DNA from: Stenotrophomonas sp. BIGb0135 | GTDB lineage: Bacteria; Pseudomonadota; Gammaproteobacteria; Xanthomonadales; Xanthomonadaceae | Assembly: GCF_024810105.1 (NCBI RefSeq) | Contig: NZ_JANUDX010000008.1 | Coordinates: forward strand, 145,715-209,714 | Reading direction: 5' to 3' | Length of the DNA: 64,000 nucleotides | Shown: piece after piece, positions 1 through 8,890 of the stretch | How positions within the stretch are numbered: the first letter of the stretch is position 1 | Layout of the letters: each line of letters starts with the position of its first letter | Made by a program: the position numbers and the translations under genes | Notes under the pieces: model-generated | Seen by the model: only the letters and a program-made list of their open reading frames with translations | What the model was told of the DNA's origin: nothing | Databases searched by the model: none

Positions 1-170
1 TCCGCCAGCCCGAAGCGGTGGGGCTGTACCTGGGCCATGGCTACCGCGCGCTGTTCGACCTGCACGCCGACCCGGAAACCGTGGCCCACCTGCCGTTCGA
101 AAAGCATCTGCCGCTGCTGCATCCGGCTGCCAACGCCGCGCCGCTGCAGCGGCAGGGAGTCCACGCATGA
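1..170 (+). CDS. 3' end of an unidentified gene (partial)
   Basis: The reading frame starting at base 3 is open from the window edge to a TGA at 168-170 and encodes about 55 residues ending in LQRQGVHA. Its stop overlaps the ATG of the next gene (ATGA), so it is very probably the preceding cistron of the ABC-transporter operon. The visible tail contains no motif I can assign. Flavin-dependent monooxygenases are frequent partners of this importer type, but nothing here proves that identity. Confidence 0.55.
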   Translation, partial: RQPEAVGLYLGHGYRALFDLHADPETVAHLPFEKHLPLLHPAANAAPLQRQGVHA

Positions 171-1906
171 GTACTCCATCCAGCACGCTGCCGGGCATCG
201 CAACACCCACCACGCCATCGCCTGCGCTGCGCATCGTCCCGGCGCGGCATCCGCTGCAACTGGCCGGTAGCGTGCTGGCGTTGGCCTTGATCCTGTTCGG
301 CCTGCAGTCGGTGCTGGGCAACCCGCGCTGGGGCTGGGGCACGTTCGCCGAATGGTTCTTCGCCCGCCCGGTGCTGGAAGGGCTGGCCCGCACGTTGTGG
401 CTGACCGCCCTGGGCACGGCGCTGGGCTTCGGCCTGGGCACCGTGCTGGCGTTGGCACGGGTGTCCGGCTCGCCGCTGCTGGCGGCAGTGTCGTGGGGCT
501 ACGTGTGGCTGTTCCGCTCGATCCCATTGCTGGTGCTGTTGCTGCTGCTCAACAACCTGGGCTATCTGTACAGCACCATCGCGCTGGGCGTACCGTTCAC
601 CAGCATCACCCTGTTCTCGTACCCGACCACGCAGCTGATCGGCGTGTTCACCGCCGCGGTGCTGGGGCTGACGCTCAACCAGGCGGCGTTCTCGGCCGAG
701 GTGATCCGCGGCGGCATTCTCTCGGTGGACCACGGACAGTACGAAGCCTCGGCGGCGCTCGGGCTGCCGCGCGGGCGGCAGATCCGCCGCATCATCCTGC
801 CGCAGGCCATGCGCTCGATCCTGCCGGCCGCGTTCAACGACGTGATCGGACTGGCCAAGAGCACCTCGGTGGTCTACGTGCTGGCGTTGCCGGAACTCTT
901 CTACACCGTGCAGGTGATCTACCGGCGCAACCTCGAAGTTGTGCCGCTGCTGATGGTGGCCACGGTCTGGTACCTGGTCATCCTCACCGTGCTGTCGCTG
1001 GCCCAGCGCCGCATCGAGCGACGCTTCGCGCGCGGCCAGCTGCAGCGCGAACGCACGGTGTCCAAGGCGCCGCCACGTTCGCCTGCAGCGGCCACCGCTG
1101 CCCGCGCCGGGTCGCGTCCGTCGATCACCCCGGTCCTGCGGGGCAACGGCGCCACGGTGTCACTGCAGGGCGTGGGCAAAGCGTTCGGCGACCAGGCCGT
1201 GCTCGATGACGTGCACCTGGAGTTGAAGGCAGGCAGCGTCACCGTGCTGATCGGCCCGTCCGGCGCCGGCAAATCCACCCTGCTGCGCCTAATCAACCAC
1301 CTGGAACGTGCCGACCAAGGGTTCGTGACCGTGGGCGGGCAGCTGGTGGGCTACCGCCGCGAGGGCGACACCCTGTACGAGTTGCCCGAAGGCGAAATCC
1401 GCCGCCGCCGTGCCGATGTGGGCATGGTGTTCCAGAGCTTCAACCTGTTCCCGCACCTGACCGCGCTGGAGAACATTGTGGAGGCACCGATCGCGGTGCG
1501 CGGCATTGCCCGCGTCCAGGCCGAGCAGCAGGCGTACGACCTGCTGGAGCGGATCGGTCTGGCCGACAAGGCGCATGCCTATCCGCGTGAGCTTTCCGGT
1601 GGCCAGCAGCAGCGCATTGCCATTGCGCGTGCGTTGGCGCTGCAGCCCAAGGTGCTGCTGTTCGACGAGCCGACCTCGGCACTGGACCCGGAGCTGGTGG
1701 CCGAGGTGCTGAGCGTGATCGAAGAGCTGGCGCGCTCGGGCACCACCCTGGTGATCGTTACCCACGAGCTGGGCTTCGCCCGCCGCGTGGCCGACCACGT
1801 GGTGATGATGGACCAGGGCCGGGTGGTGGAGCAGGGTCCGCCGGCGGTGGTGTTCGACCGGCCGCGCCAACCGCGCACGGCCGAGTTCCTTGCCAAGACG
1901 CTGTAA
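167..1906 (+). CDS. Polar amino acid ABC transporter, fused permease and ATP-binding protein
   Basis: Inner-membrane importer subunit of the His/Glu/Arg/opine class, 579 aa, in which the channel and the motor are one polypeptide. Residues about 30-290 form the permease, with several hydrophobic segments and the EAA-loop signature (EASAALGL ... LPQAMR). A linker rich in Ala and Arg leads to the ATPase: Walker A GPSGAGKST near residue 363, signature LSGGQQQR near 476, Walker B LLFDEPTSALD near 497 and the switch histidine VTHE near 532. The start is the ATG that overlaps the previous stop by 4 bp. The binding protein follows 31 bp downstream. Permease and ATPase are usually separate genes, so the fusion is notable but is known in this family. 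The substrate cannot be read from sequence; cystine-like or other polar amino acids are possible. Confidence 0.9.
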   Translation: MSTPSSTLPGIATPTTPSPALRIVPARHPLQLAGSVLALALILFGLQSVLGNPRWGWGTFAEWFFARPVLEGLARTLWLTALGTALGFGLGTVLALARVSGSPLLAAVSWGYVWLFRSIPLLVLLLLLNNLGYLYSTIALGVPFTSITLFSYPTTQLIGVFTAAVLGLTLNQAAFSAEVIRGGILSVDHGQYEASAALGLPRGRQIRRIILPQAMRSILPAAFNDVIGLAKSTSVVYVLALPELFYTVQVIYRRNLEVVPLLMVATVWYLVILTVLSLAQRRIERRFARGQLQRERTVSKAPPRSPAAATAARAGSRPSITPVLRGNGATVSLQGVGKAFGDQAVLDDVHLELKAGSVTVLIGPSGAGKSTLLRLINHLERADQGFVTVGGQLVGYRREGDTLYELPEGEIRRRRADVGMVFQSFNLFPHLTALENIVEAPIAVRGIARVQAEQQAYDLLERIGLADKAHAYPRELSGGQQQRIAIARALALQPKVLLFDEPTSALDPELVAEVLSVIEELARSGTTLVIVTHELGFARRVADHVVMMDQGRVVEQGPPAVVFDRPRQPRTAEFLAKTL

Positions 1907-1937
1907 CCGTACCTTTCACTTTTTGCAGGGAATCCGC

Positions 1938-2912
1938 ATGAACGCCCCCCACAAGCGACGTGTCTCCACCGGCGGCGCACTGATTGCCGCAGTGCTGGTG
2001 ATCGGTGTTGCCGGCATCGTCTACTCGCGCGTCCAGCAGGGCAGCGGCCCGGCACCGGCGGCGCGCGCTACGCTGGCCGGTGATGCCGCGCCGGCCTTGC
2101 AGGGCACGCCGGATCCGAAGGCGACCGCTTTGATCCCGGCCGGCTTCACGTTCGTCACCCCGGGCACGTTGACCGTGGCCACGCATCCGGGGCAACTGCC
2201 GCTGGCTGACTACGGCGCCGACAACAAACAGATCGTGGGGGTCGAACCAGACATCGCCCGGTTGATCGCCGACGGCCTGGGCCTGAAGCTGGTGCTGGTG
2301 CCGGTGGCCTGGCCGGATTGGCCGCTGGGGCTGGAGTCGGGCAAATACGATGCGGTGATCTCCAACATCACCGTGACCGAGGCCCGCAAGCAGAAGTTCG
2401 ACTTTTCCAGCTACCGGTTCGACCTGCTTGGCATCTACACGCGCACCGATGGGCCGATCCGCAAGATCACCACGTCGGCCGACGTGGCCGGGCTGAAGGT
2501 GGTGGTCGGGGCGAGCACCAACCAGGACCAGATCCTGCGCGCATGGGACCGGCAGAACATCGCCGCCGGTTTGAAGCCGGTGGAGTACCAGTACTTCGAC
2601 GATGCGGTGGTCGGGCGCCTGGCGGTGATCACCGGGCGCGCGGATGTATCCTTCGAGCCCAATGCCACCGGCGCGTACTCCGCCCGCGATGGCAAGGTGC
2701 GCCGGGTCGGCCTGTTTCCCGGTGGCTGGCCGGACGCGGCGGCTATCTCGGTGACCACGCGCAAGGGCAGTGGCCTGGCCGCGCCGATCACCCAGGCGTT
2801 GAACACCCAGATCGCCTCGGGTACCTACGCACAGGCCCTCAAGCGCTGGAACGTGAGCGAAGAGGCGGTGCCCCTATCGCAGACCAATCCGCCGGGGCTG
2901 CCCGATCTGTGA
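1938..2912 (+). CDS. ABC transporter substrate-binding protein (polar amino acid, SBP family 3)
   Basis: Periplasmic solute receptor for the upstream permease-ATPase, 324 aa. An N-terminal Arg/Lys-rich stretch and hydrophobic helix (about residues 8-30) act as signal or membrane anchor; there is no lipobox. The body is a family-3 binding protein: GTLTVATHPGQLPLADYG, VGVEPDIARLIADGLGLK, and SGKYDAVISNITVTEARK match the ligand-binding lobes. The chosen ATG at 1938 is preceded by GCAGGGAA, whereas an in-frame start at 1890 would overlap the upstream gene. It ends 3 bp before a converging minus-strand gene, with no obvious terminator between them. The ligand is unknown. Confidence 0.88.
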   Translation: MNAPHKRRVSTGGALIAAVLVIGVAGIVYSRVQQGSGPAPAARATLAGDAAPALQGTPDPKATALIPAGFTFVTPGTLTVATHPGQLPLADYGADNKQIVGVEPDIARLIADGLGLKLVLVPVAWPDWPLGLESGKYDAVISNITVTEARKQKFDFSSYRFDLLGIYTRTDGPIRKITTSADVAGLKVVVGASTNQDQILRAWDRQNIAAGLKPVEYQYFDDAVVGRLAVITGRADVSFEPNATGAYSARDGKVRRVGLFPGGWPDAAAISVTTRKGSGLAAPITQALNTQIASGTYAQALKRWNVSEEAVPLSQTNPPGLPDL

Positions 2913-2915
2913 CGG

Positions 2916-3290
2916 TCAGGGATCGGCCCAGGCGATGCCCTGCGGCCGGTCACCGCCGCTGCGATGGAAGCTGGCGAGGGCGCCGAGGCAGTGCTCGACC
3001 TCCACGCACCAGGAAAGCGGGTAGGGGTCCAGCTGACCGTTGCCCAGCAGGTAGTCGACCGATCCCGGCCGCGCCGGATCGCCGCAGGAGCGCACCCCCG
3101 GCTCGCCTTCGCCGGGCACGAACATCAGCCAGGCATGGGCGCCGTTGCGCAGCATGCAGAGCGTCGTCCCGGCCGGGCTGGTCATCCACAATTCAAAGCG
3201 TGGCAGCTGCCTGGCCCGGGCGAGGGCCTGTTCAAGCTGGGCCGGCGATGCCACCGCCACGGCGTGCCCGTTGATGTCCATCGCGATCAT
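2916..3290 (-). CDS. Small Imm1-like protein
   Basis: A 124-aa cytosolic protein without signal or membrane segment. The order of features (an N-terminal MDINGHAVAV strand, a central aromatic/hydrophobic strand AHAWLMFVPGEGEPG, then a GSVDYLLGNGQ segment and an acidic helix with conserved Trp and Glu) resembles Imm1-family immunity proteins of polymorphic toxin systems. This is pattern recognition, not a search result. It follows the large secreted glycosidase-like gene; a GTG at 3324-3326 would overlap that gene's TGA (GTGA) and add 12 residues, while the ATG at 3288-3290 has GGCAGGAC upstream. No toxin gene is adjacent. The reading frame stays open further upstream, but that part lies inside the glycosidase gene in another frame. 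Confidence 0.6.
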   Translation of the reverse strand: MIAMDINGHAVAVASPAQLEQALARARQLPRFELWMTSPAGTTLCMLRNGAHAWLMFVPGEGEPGVRSCGDPARPGSVDYLLGNGQLDPYPLSWCVEVEHCLGALASFHRSGGDRPQGIAWADP

Positions 3291-3322
3291 GCCCGCGTCC
3301 TGCCCGGGGGTGTGCAGTCCGC

Positions 3323-6300
3323 TCACCAGCGCGCCTCCAGCGTGCGGAACGGCCGCGCCAGCAGCACGCCGTCTGCATCGTAGTCGCTCACCGCGCGCCC
3401 ATCCACGCGCACGCTGGCCGGCCGCGTGCGCGACGGCCACCACACGCGCACGGCGGCGTCCTTGCGCAGGCCCGGGCCCAACGTGAGCCGCAGCGCATCG
3501 TCGCGCTGCCGCGCCTGCAGTTGCAGGGTGCCGTAGGCGGTGGGCAGGCGCTCGATGGCCAGGCCTTCGCCAGCCACCCACGACGGCGGCGCACCCGGCA
3601 GCAGCGACAGTGCGTCGTCGTCTTCGCGCATCAACATGCCAAACAGCGTGCGCCCGTATTCGGCACCGATCCAGGTGTGCGGCATGTCGCCGAGGTAGCG
3701 CGGGAAGCGCAGCCGCGAGTGCACCACTTCGGCCAGTACCTGCCATTCCAGCGGGCGGCGGTCGTGCAACAGGCCCTGCAACAGCTCCTCGGCCGCGGCT
3801 GGCTGGTCCAGGTGCACGTAGCTGAGTACGTTGCGGATCTCGTACGGGGTATAGGCATACAGCGCGCCGGGCTGCCTGCGCTTGCGCACGTCCTCCAGGT
3901 AGCGCGCGAAGGTGGTGCGCAGTGCCTCGGGCGGCAGCACGCTCTGTGCGCCGGTCGGGTCCAGCGCGATCGAGACGCCGGTCGGATCGCCGTCGCCGAG
4001 ATCGGCCGAGGACGGGATGAAGTCGATGCCCTTCCAGGCCATCGTCGCCCGGATCGACGCACCGAGGGCGACGTACAGCGCCTTGTACTGCGCGCGTGCC
4101 CACGCGGCGGTTTCGTGGTCACCCAGCGAGTCGGCCAGCCACGCGCCGTCGTGCCAGCCCTTCAGGCCCCAGTAGTCGTCCCAGTAGCTGTGGGTGGGCG
4201 AGGGATAGCCTTCGTGGCTGATCGACGGCGCAAGAATGCCGGCGAAGCGCTCGGGCGAGGGTTGGCTGGCCATGTAGCCGGGCACCAGCGTGCGCTCGCG
4301 CAGTTCCTGCAGGAAGCGCAGTGCGGCCTTCACCTTGGGCAGGTAGTCGCGGACCGACTCGGGACCGCCGTCCAGCCGTGCGACGTCGGCCACCAGCGTG
4401 ACGTACTGGCCCTGGCTGTCGTACTCGATATCCGAGCCGAACCCGGTGTTGACGCTGCCGTCGTCGTTGAGGATGGGCGATACCAGCCCGTTGGCGTGCA
4501 CGCCGTGCTCGCTGTACCAGGCCAGGTAGTCGCGCGCGACCTTGGCCTCGCCCATGCGCAGCAGCACCGCCGAGGTGGCCATGCCGTCGCGGATGAAGGA
4601 CCGGTTGTAGTTGCGCGGGCCGGGCTGCATGGCCGGCCCGGTCTGGTTGATCAGCATGTAGGCGGCCTGCGCGCGCAGCATGTCCACCAGTGACGGGTCG
4701 GGCAGGCGCAGGCCGACCTGGCCCAGGCGTGCCTGCCAGTCGTCGGAGGCGCGCCTGGCCAATGCGTCGAAGGCGGCATCGGCGTCGCGCGGGGCATCGG
4801 CCAGGTCCAGCGGGGGTGCCTCGGGCAACGCGCCATCGGAACCGGTCGCGGCGGTGCCGAGCGGGAAGGCCACCACCACGGCGCGGCTTTCACCGGGTGC
4901 CAGCTGCACGCGGTAGCGCAGCGCGGCCGCCGCCAGGCCGTCGGCGTCGCGGGCGTGCTGCGCGGTGGGCAGCACGCCGCTGGCGATCGCCGCGGTGATC
5001 TCGGCGTTGCCATCGGGCCCGAACGGCGCGGCACCGGCGGCATCCACCGCGCTCAGCGACTGCAGCAGGCGACGCCCATTGACGCGCACGCTGCGGCCGT
5101 CGATCGCGATCTCGCGGATCGGCGAAAGGCCGCCGTTCTGCCACGGCGGGTTCATCTGCATCGGCCGCACCACCAGCGCCAACGTTCCGTGCACCGGCGT
5201 GCTGCCAGTGTTCGTGAGGCGGTGGCGCAGGTACGTCACCGGCTGCCCGTCGCGTTCGATGGCGAAGGTTTCGCTGCGTAGTTGCAGCCCCGATTGGGGC
5301 GACCAGGTGGCCGACGGCATGGGCTTCCAGCCATCGCGCAGGGCATGCTGCACGGGATGGTCGGCGGCGCCGGCGGTGCTGCCATCGGCGTTGCGCCAGA
5401 TCGGCTGCACCAGCGGCGCCCCCTTGAATGCCTCGATGTTGCCGTACTCGTCGAAAATCGACTTCTGCCGGCCGCCGTGGATGCCGACCGCGGTCCAGTA
5501 GGTCTGCTGCATGTGCAGCGAGGCGGGGAACAGGCTGCGTTGCGCGCCACTGGCGGCGATCTGGTATCGCTTCATCGGCGTCATCACCGCCTTCGGGCCG
5601 AGCAGGCGCAGGCGCGCAACCTGCGGGGCGTCGCCGGCCACGCTCAGGCGCAACGCCTTGGCCGTCACGGGCGCGCTGCCCGCCAGCCAGCTCTGCGGGC
5701 GGCTGCCGGCCTGCGCGTCGGTGGCAAGGTCACGCCATGCGCCGTGTGTGTCCTGCGCCTGCAGCCGCGCCGCGCCGTGCGCGCCGGCCCATTCCACGAC
5801 CAGGCCGGTGGTGGCCTGTGGGCGGGGCAGGGTGATGTCGAGTGCGTGCGTGCCGCTCTTCAGTGGCGGTACCGGGACTGCTCCGCCGCCCTGCCACACG
5901 GCGGCGGCCTGTTGTGGGGTGAGCGCGGCCACGCGCGCGCTGCTGGCGGCGTCCAGCGGCTCCAGTTCGAAGATCGACACGCCCCAGTCGGAGGTGCGGT
6001 CCGGACTGGCCAGGCGCAGGTAACGCGCCTGGCGTGGGGCGAAGTACAGGGTTTCGATGCCGCCCAGCGAGTCGGCCATGGTGTAGGCGGGCTGCCATTG
6101 CGTGCCGTCCAGCGAGGTCTGCAGCGTGTAGCCTTCCGGGTTGGAGACATCCCAGGTGATCTGCGCACCGCTGAGCGACGCCGTGTTGCCCAGGTCCACC
6201 TGGAACCAGTGGCCGGGACTGAAGGCGCCGCCGGTGACGGTCTTCGGGTCGCCGTCGATGAGGTGGCTGACCGCCATCGCCGGGACCTGCTGCGAGGAAC

Positions 6301-6442
6301 TGCTGGCGTGCCACTGGCTGCGCGGCGGCAGGTTCTGCGCGGTTGCGCCCAGGGCCAGCAGCAGGGCCGGGAGCAGCAGGCTGCGCGCGAGGCGCTCTGC
6401 AGGCGGGCGCGGGACGGTGCGGCGATCGGCAGGCAACCCCAT
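3323..6442 (-). CDS. Secreted F5/8 type C (discoidin) domain glycosidase-like protein
   Basis: A 1039-aa exported protein. An Arg-rich start and hydrophobic Leu/Ala helix (ARSLLLPALLLALGATAQ) form the signal peptide. Residues about 50-160 resemble an F5/8 type C carbohydrate-binding domain (VSHLIDGDPKTVTGG ... FSPGHWFQVDLG ... RYLRLASPD). The C-terminal half looks like a six-hairpin (alpha/alpha)6 glycosidase (NYNRSFIRDGM, HSYWDDYWGLKGWHDG, MPHTWIGAEYGR), family not assigned. The start at 6442 was chosen because GAGGAG lies 7 bases upstream; a weaker ATG lies at 6469. A LacI-type palindrome lies 53 bp upstream, so the gene is probably sugar-controlled. The Imm1-like gene follows. The substrate is unknown; a complex glycan fits its binding domain. 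Confidence 0.8.
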   Translation of the reverse strand: MGLPADRRTVPRPPAERLARSLLLPALLLALGATAQNLPPRSQWHASSSSQQVPAMAVSHLIDGDPKTVTGGAFSPGHWFQVDLGNTASLSGAQITWDVSNPEGYTLQTSLDGTQWQPAYTMADSLGGIETLYFAPRQARYLRLASPDRTSDWGVSIFELEPLDAASSARVAALTPQQAAAVWQGGGAVPVPPLKSGTHALDITLPRPQATTGLVVEWAGAHGAARLQAQDTHGAWRDLATDAQAGSRPQSWLAGSAPVTAKALRLSVAGDAPQVARLRLLGPKAVMTPMKRYQIAASGAQRSLFPASLHMQQTYWTAVGIHGGRQKSIFDEYGNIEAFKGAPLVQPIWRNADGSTAGAADHPVQHALRDGWKPMPSATWSPQSGLQLRSETFAIERDGQPVTYLRHRLTNTGSTPVHGTLALVVRPMQMNPPWQNGGLSPIREIAIDGRSVRVNGRRLLQSLSAVDAAGAAPFGPDGNAEITAAIASGVLPTAQHARDADGLAAAALRYRVQLAPGESRAVVVAFPLGTAATGSDGALPEAPPLDLADAPRDADAAFDALARRASDDWQARLGQVGLRLPDPSLVDMLRAQAAYMLINQTGPAMQPGPRNYNRSFIRDGMATSAVLLRMGEAKVARDYLAWYSEHGVHANGLVSPILNDDGSVNTGFGSDIEYDSQGQYVTLVADVARLDGGPESVRDYLPKVKAALRFLQELRERTLVPGYMASQPSPERFAGILAPSISHEGYPSPTHSYWDDYWGLKGWHDGAWLADSLGDHETAAWARAQYKALYVALGASIRATMAWKGIDFIPSSADLGDGDPTGVSIALDPTGAQSVLPPEALRTTFARYLEDVRKRRQPGALYAYTPYEIRNVLSYVHLDQPAAAEELLQGLLHDRRPLEWQVLAEVVHSRLRFPRYLGDMPHTWIGAEYGRTLFGMLMREDDDALSLLPGAPPSWVAGEGLAIERLPTAYGTLQLQARQRDDALRLTLGPGLRKDAAVRVWWPSRTRPASVRVDGRAVSDYDADGVLLARPFRTLEARW

Positions 6443-6494
6443 CAAGCTCTCCTCGGCGACCCTCGACATGAGGTGGGGCCAACGCTAGCAGGGG

Positions 6495-6510
6495 ATGTAA
6501 CCGTTTACAT
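6495..6510. promoter_or_regulatory. LacI-family operator-like palindrome
   Basis: The 16-bp sequence ATGTAACCGTTTACAT is an imperfect palindrome with TGTAA/TTACA arms and a central CG step, the usual form of LacI/GalR-family operators. It lies between the glycosidase-like gene (start 6442, minus) and the end of the LysR gene (6558), so it can only serve the former promoter. No LacI gene is adjacent; the one at 56.2 kb has a different candidate operator. Confidence 0.6.
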
Positions 6511-6557
6511 GACGCGTCGCAATATCGTTTTCGACTGCGCCCTGCCGCCGGTACCGG

Positions 6558-7457
6558 TCAGCCCAGCCCCGCCACGATCCGTTCGCGCAGCCAGCGGTGC
6601 GCCGGGTCACGGTGCACGCGCTCGTGCCAGAGCATCACCATCTCGAAGCCCGGCACCTCGATCGGTGCGGGGACCGCCTTCAGCGCCGGATCCTGCGCGA
6701 CCAGGCGCGAGGGCATCATCGCCACCAGGTCGGTGCGCAGCAGCACGCTGCGCAGGAACAGGAAGTGCGGCACCGACAGAACCACGTTGCGGCGTGCCCC
6801 GGCGTGCGCCAGCGCGCTGTCGGTATTGCCGTGGAAGCCGCCGCCATCGGGCGAGACGATCACATGGTCCAGCGCGCAGAACTGCTTGAGCGTGGGCCGG
6901 CGCTTGAGGCGCGGGTGGTCGCGGCGGCCGGCCAGTACGTAGCGCTCCTGGAAAAGGGGGCGGTGGTGGAGGCTCGGTGGTGCTTCGGAGGTGATGTGGA
7001 TCGCCAGGTCGATGGCGCCGCGCTCGCTCTGCGACACCATCTGGCCCGGTACCAGGCCGACCACGGCCAGCCGCGTCGAGGGTGCGGCCTGGCGCAGCGC
7101 GGGCAGGGCAGGCAGCACGACGGTGGTTTCCCCGAAGTCCGAGGCCATGATGCGCCAGGTGAGCGCGGCCTGGCCGGGATCGAACGGCTGCACCGGCGCA
7201 ACCGCGCGCTGCAGCGCGGCCAGTGCGTCGGCGAGCGGCTCGCGCAGCGCATCGGCGCGGGCGGTGCTGCGCATGCCGCGGGGGCCGGGCAACAGCAGCG
7301 GATCGTCGAACACGTCGCGCAGCCGGCCCAGCTGCACGCTCACCGTCGGCTGGGCCAGGTGCAGTCGCTCGGCGGCACGGGTGACGTTCTGCTCTTCCAG
7401 CAGGGCCTGCAGGGTCACCAGCAGGTTGAGGTCGATGCGACGCAAGGTATCGTCCAT
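6558..7457 (-). CDS. LysR-family transcriptional regulator
   Basis: A 299-aa regulator. Residues 1-65 hold the LysR winged helix-turn-helix (RRIDLNLLVTLQALLEEQNVTRAAERLHLAQPTVSVQLGRLRDVF); the remainder is a two-lobed inducer-binding domain (ASDFGETTVVLPAL near residue 110, HHRPLFQERYVLAGRRDHP further on). It is divergent from the quinone reductase at 7542, with an 84-bp shared intergenic region containing a CCACCT-A-AGGTGG palindrome at 7504-7516. By the usual LysR logic it probably controls that neighbour in response to a quinone or aromatic compound; the effector is not deducible. Confidence 0.9.
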   Translation of the reverse strand: MDDTLRRIDLNLLVTLQALLEEQNVTRAAERLHLAQPTVSVQLGRLRDVFDDPLLLPGPRGMRSTARADALREPLADALAALQRAVAPVQPFDPGQAALTWRIMASDFGETTVVLPALPALRQAAPSTRLAVVGLVPGQMVSQSERGAIDLAIHITSEAPPSLHHRPLFQERYVLAGRRDHPRLKRRPTLKQFCALDHVIVSPDGGGFHGNTDSALAHAGARRNVVLSVPHFLFLRSVLLRTDLVAMMPSRLVAQDPALKAVPAPIEVPGFEMVMLWHERVHRDPAHRWLRERIVAGLG

Positions 7458-7503
7458 GGCAATGCCTGGAATGCAAGGAATTCATTTCTACTATAGCCGG
7501 GCG

Positions 7504-7516
7504 CCACCTAAGGTGG
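7504..7516. promoter_or_regulatory. Palindrome in the LysR/quinone-reductase divergent promoter
   Basis: CCACCTAAGGTGG has 6-bp arms around one base, 25 bp before the quinone-reductase start. TACTAT at 7489-7494 is a possible -10 element just upstream. Its position fits a binding site for the divergent LysR regulator, but it lacks the classic T-N11-A form, so the assignment is tentative. Confidence 0.35.
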
Positions 7517-7541
7517 TTGGCAATCCCGAATTGGAGTGCCC

Positions 7542-8321
7542 ATGAACGTCCTGCTTGTCTACGCCCACCCCGAATCCACCTCGCTCAACGGCGCGCTCAA
7601 GGACTTCACCGTCCAGCGCCTGCAACGCGCCGGCCACTGCGTGCAGGTGTCCGACCTCTACGCCATGCGCTGGAAGGCCCAGGTGGATGCGGATGACCAT
7701 GTGGGGCGCGATCCGTCTGCGCCCTTCCACGCGTCGCTGGACTCACGGCAGGCCTTCGCCACCGGCGCCCAGAGCGCGGACATCGCCGCCGAGCAGGACA
7801 AGCTGCGCTGGGCCGATGCGGTCATCCTGCAGTTCCCGCTGTGGTGGTTCTCGATGCCGGCCATCCTCAAGGGCTGGGTCGATCGGGTGTACGCCTATGG
7901 TTTCGCCTACGGTGTCGGCGAGCATTCGGACACGCACTGGGGCGACCGCTATGGCGAAGGCGCGATGAGCGGCAAGCGCGCGATGCTGGTGGTCACCACC
8001 GGCGGCTGGGCGTCGCACTACGGCCCGCGCGGCATCAACGGGCCGATCGAGGACGTGCTGTTCCCGATCCAGCACGGCATCCTGTTCTATCCCGGCTTCG
8101 AGGTGCTGCCGGCGCACGTGATCTACCGCACCGGCCGGGTGGATCAGGCCACGTATCCCGCGCTGCTGGAGCAGCTGGGCAGACGCCTGGACGGACTGGC
8201 CAGCGATCCGGCCATTGCCTACCGTCGGCAGAATGGCGGCGACTACGTGATTCCCACGCTCACCCTCCGCGACGGGCTGGCCGAGGGCGAGGGCGGGCTG
8301 GGCATTCACATCGCAGGCTGA
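7542..8321 (+). CDS. NAD(P)H:quinone oxidoreductase, flavodoxin-like fold
   Basis: A 259-aa cytosolic flavoenzyme of the NQO1/MdaB/KefF type that reduces quinones by two electrons using NAD(P)H. The N-terminal MNVLLVYAHPESTSLNGALKDF is the flavodoxin-like phosphate-binding strand and loop. LRWADAVILQFPLWWFSMPAILKGWVDRV is the family signature near residues 85-115, and a Gly-rich VVTTGGW stretch near 150 lines the FAD site. TTGGAG 5 bases upstream supports the ATG at 7542 over a GTG at 7536. Divergent from a LysR regulator that probably controls it. Its last 16 bp overlap the converging GNAT gene. Confidence 0.9.
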   Translation: MNVLLVYAHPESTSLNGALKDFTVQRLQRAGHCVQVSDLYAMRWKAQVDADDHVGRDPSAPFHASLDSRQAFATGAQSADIAAEQDKLRWADAVILQFPLWWFSMPAILKGWVDRVYAYGFAYGVGEHSDTHWGDRYGEGAMSGKRAMLVVTTGGWASHYGPRGINGPIEDVLFPIQHGILFYPGFEVLPAHVIYRTGRVDQATYPALLEQLGRRLDGLASDPAIAYRRQNGGDYVIPTLTLRDGLAEGEGGLGIHIAG

Positions 8322-8857
8322 GCGGCACGCGCGCCGGGCCGGAAGAACACCTGCTCCGGGTCGCCAGGGTCGAGGTTGTCGATCTGTCCGCTGGCGATGA
8401 AGCCGTTGCGCGCCAGCAGCGCGTGCATCGGCTGGTTGGACCGGTTGGTGGAGGTGAACAGGCGCGGTCGCTCGCAGCGTGACACCAGGTGCTGCAGCAG
8501 GGCCTCGCCCAGGCCGCGGCGACGGACGTGTGCACCGACCATCAGCATCTCGATGAAACCACTGTCGAAGAAGTGATGGTGGAGCACGCCGTAGGCCACC
8601 ACATGCCCGTCGAGCAGCAGCAGGTGGCAACTGCGCGCCGCCACCCAGTGCTGCAACAGCTCGACGCGGCGCCGGTCGTGGGCGGCCACGCTGTCGATGT
8701 CGATCAGCGCAGGCAGGTCGCCGGCGTGGGCGAGGCGGAACTGGACGGTGTTTCCCACGGGGTATCCGGGTGTGGCGGTGTGGCGAGCGTAGGCCAGGAG
8801 CGTGGCGGACGCCACCCGCCGGGCATCGCGCCCGACCCGCAGCGAAGGGCGTTGCAT
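8306..8857 (-). CDS. GNAT-family N-acetyltransferase
   Basis: Up to 183 aa. The GNAT core begins near residue 38 (VQFRLAHAGDLPALIDID); the acetyl-CoA loop is RRRGLGEAL in the second half, followed by the FTSTNRSNQPMHALLARNGF strand-helix typical of GNAT motif B. The acceptor is unknown. The start is uncertain: the first ATG (8857) has no clear ribosome binding site and adds about 35 residues with little family character, while an in-frame GTG at 8758 gives a 150-aa protein closer to the fold. It converges on and overlaps the end of the quinone reductase. Confidence 0.75.
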   Translation of the reverse strand: MQRPSLRVGRDARRVASATLLAYARHTATPGYPVGNTVQFRLAHAGDLPALIDIDSVAAHDRRRVELLQHWVAARSCHLLLLDGHVVAYGVLHHHFFDSGFIEMLMVGAHVRRRGLGEALLQHLVSRCERPRLFTSTNRSNQPMHALLARNGFIASGQIDNLDPGDPEQVFFRPGARAAQPAM

Positions 8858-8890
8858 CGACTGCGGGACGAATGCGTCTGATCGTCGCTG

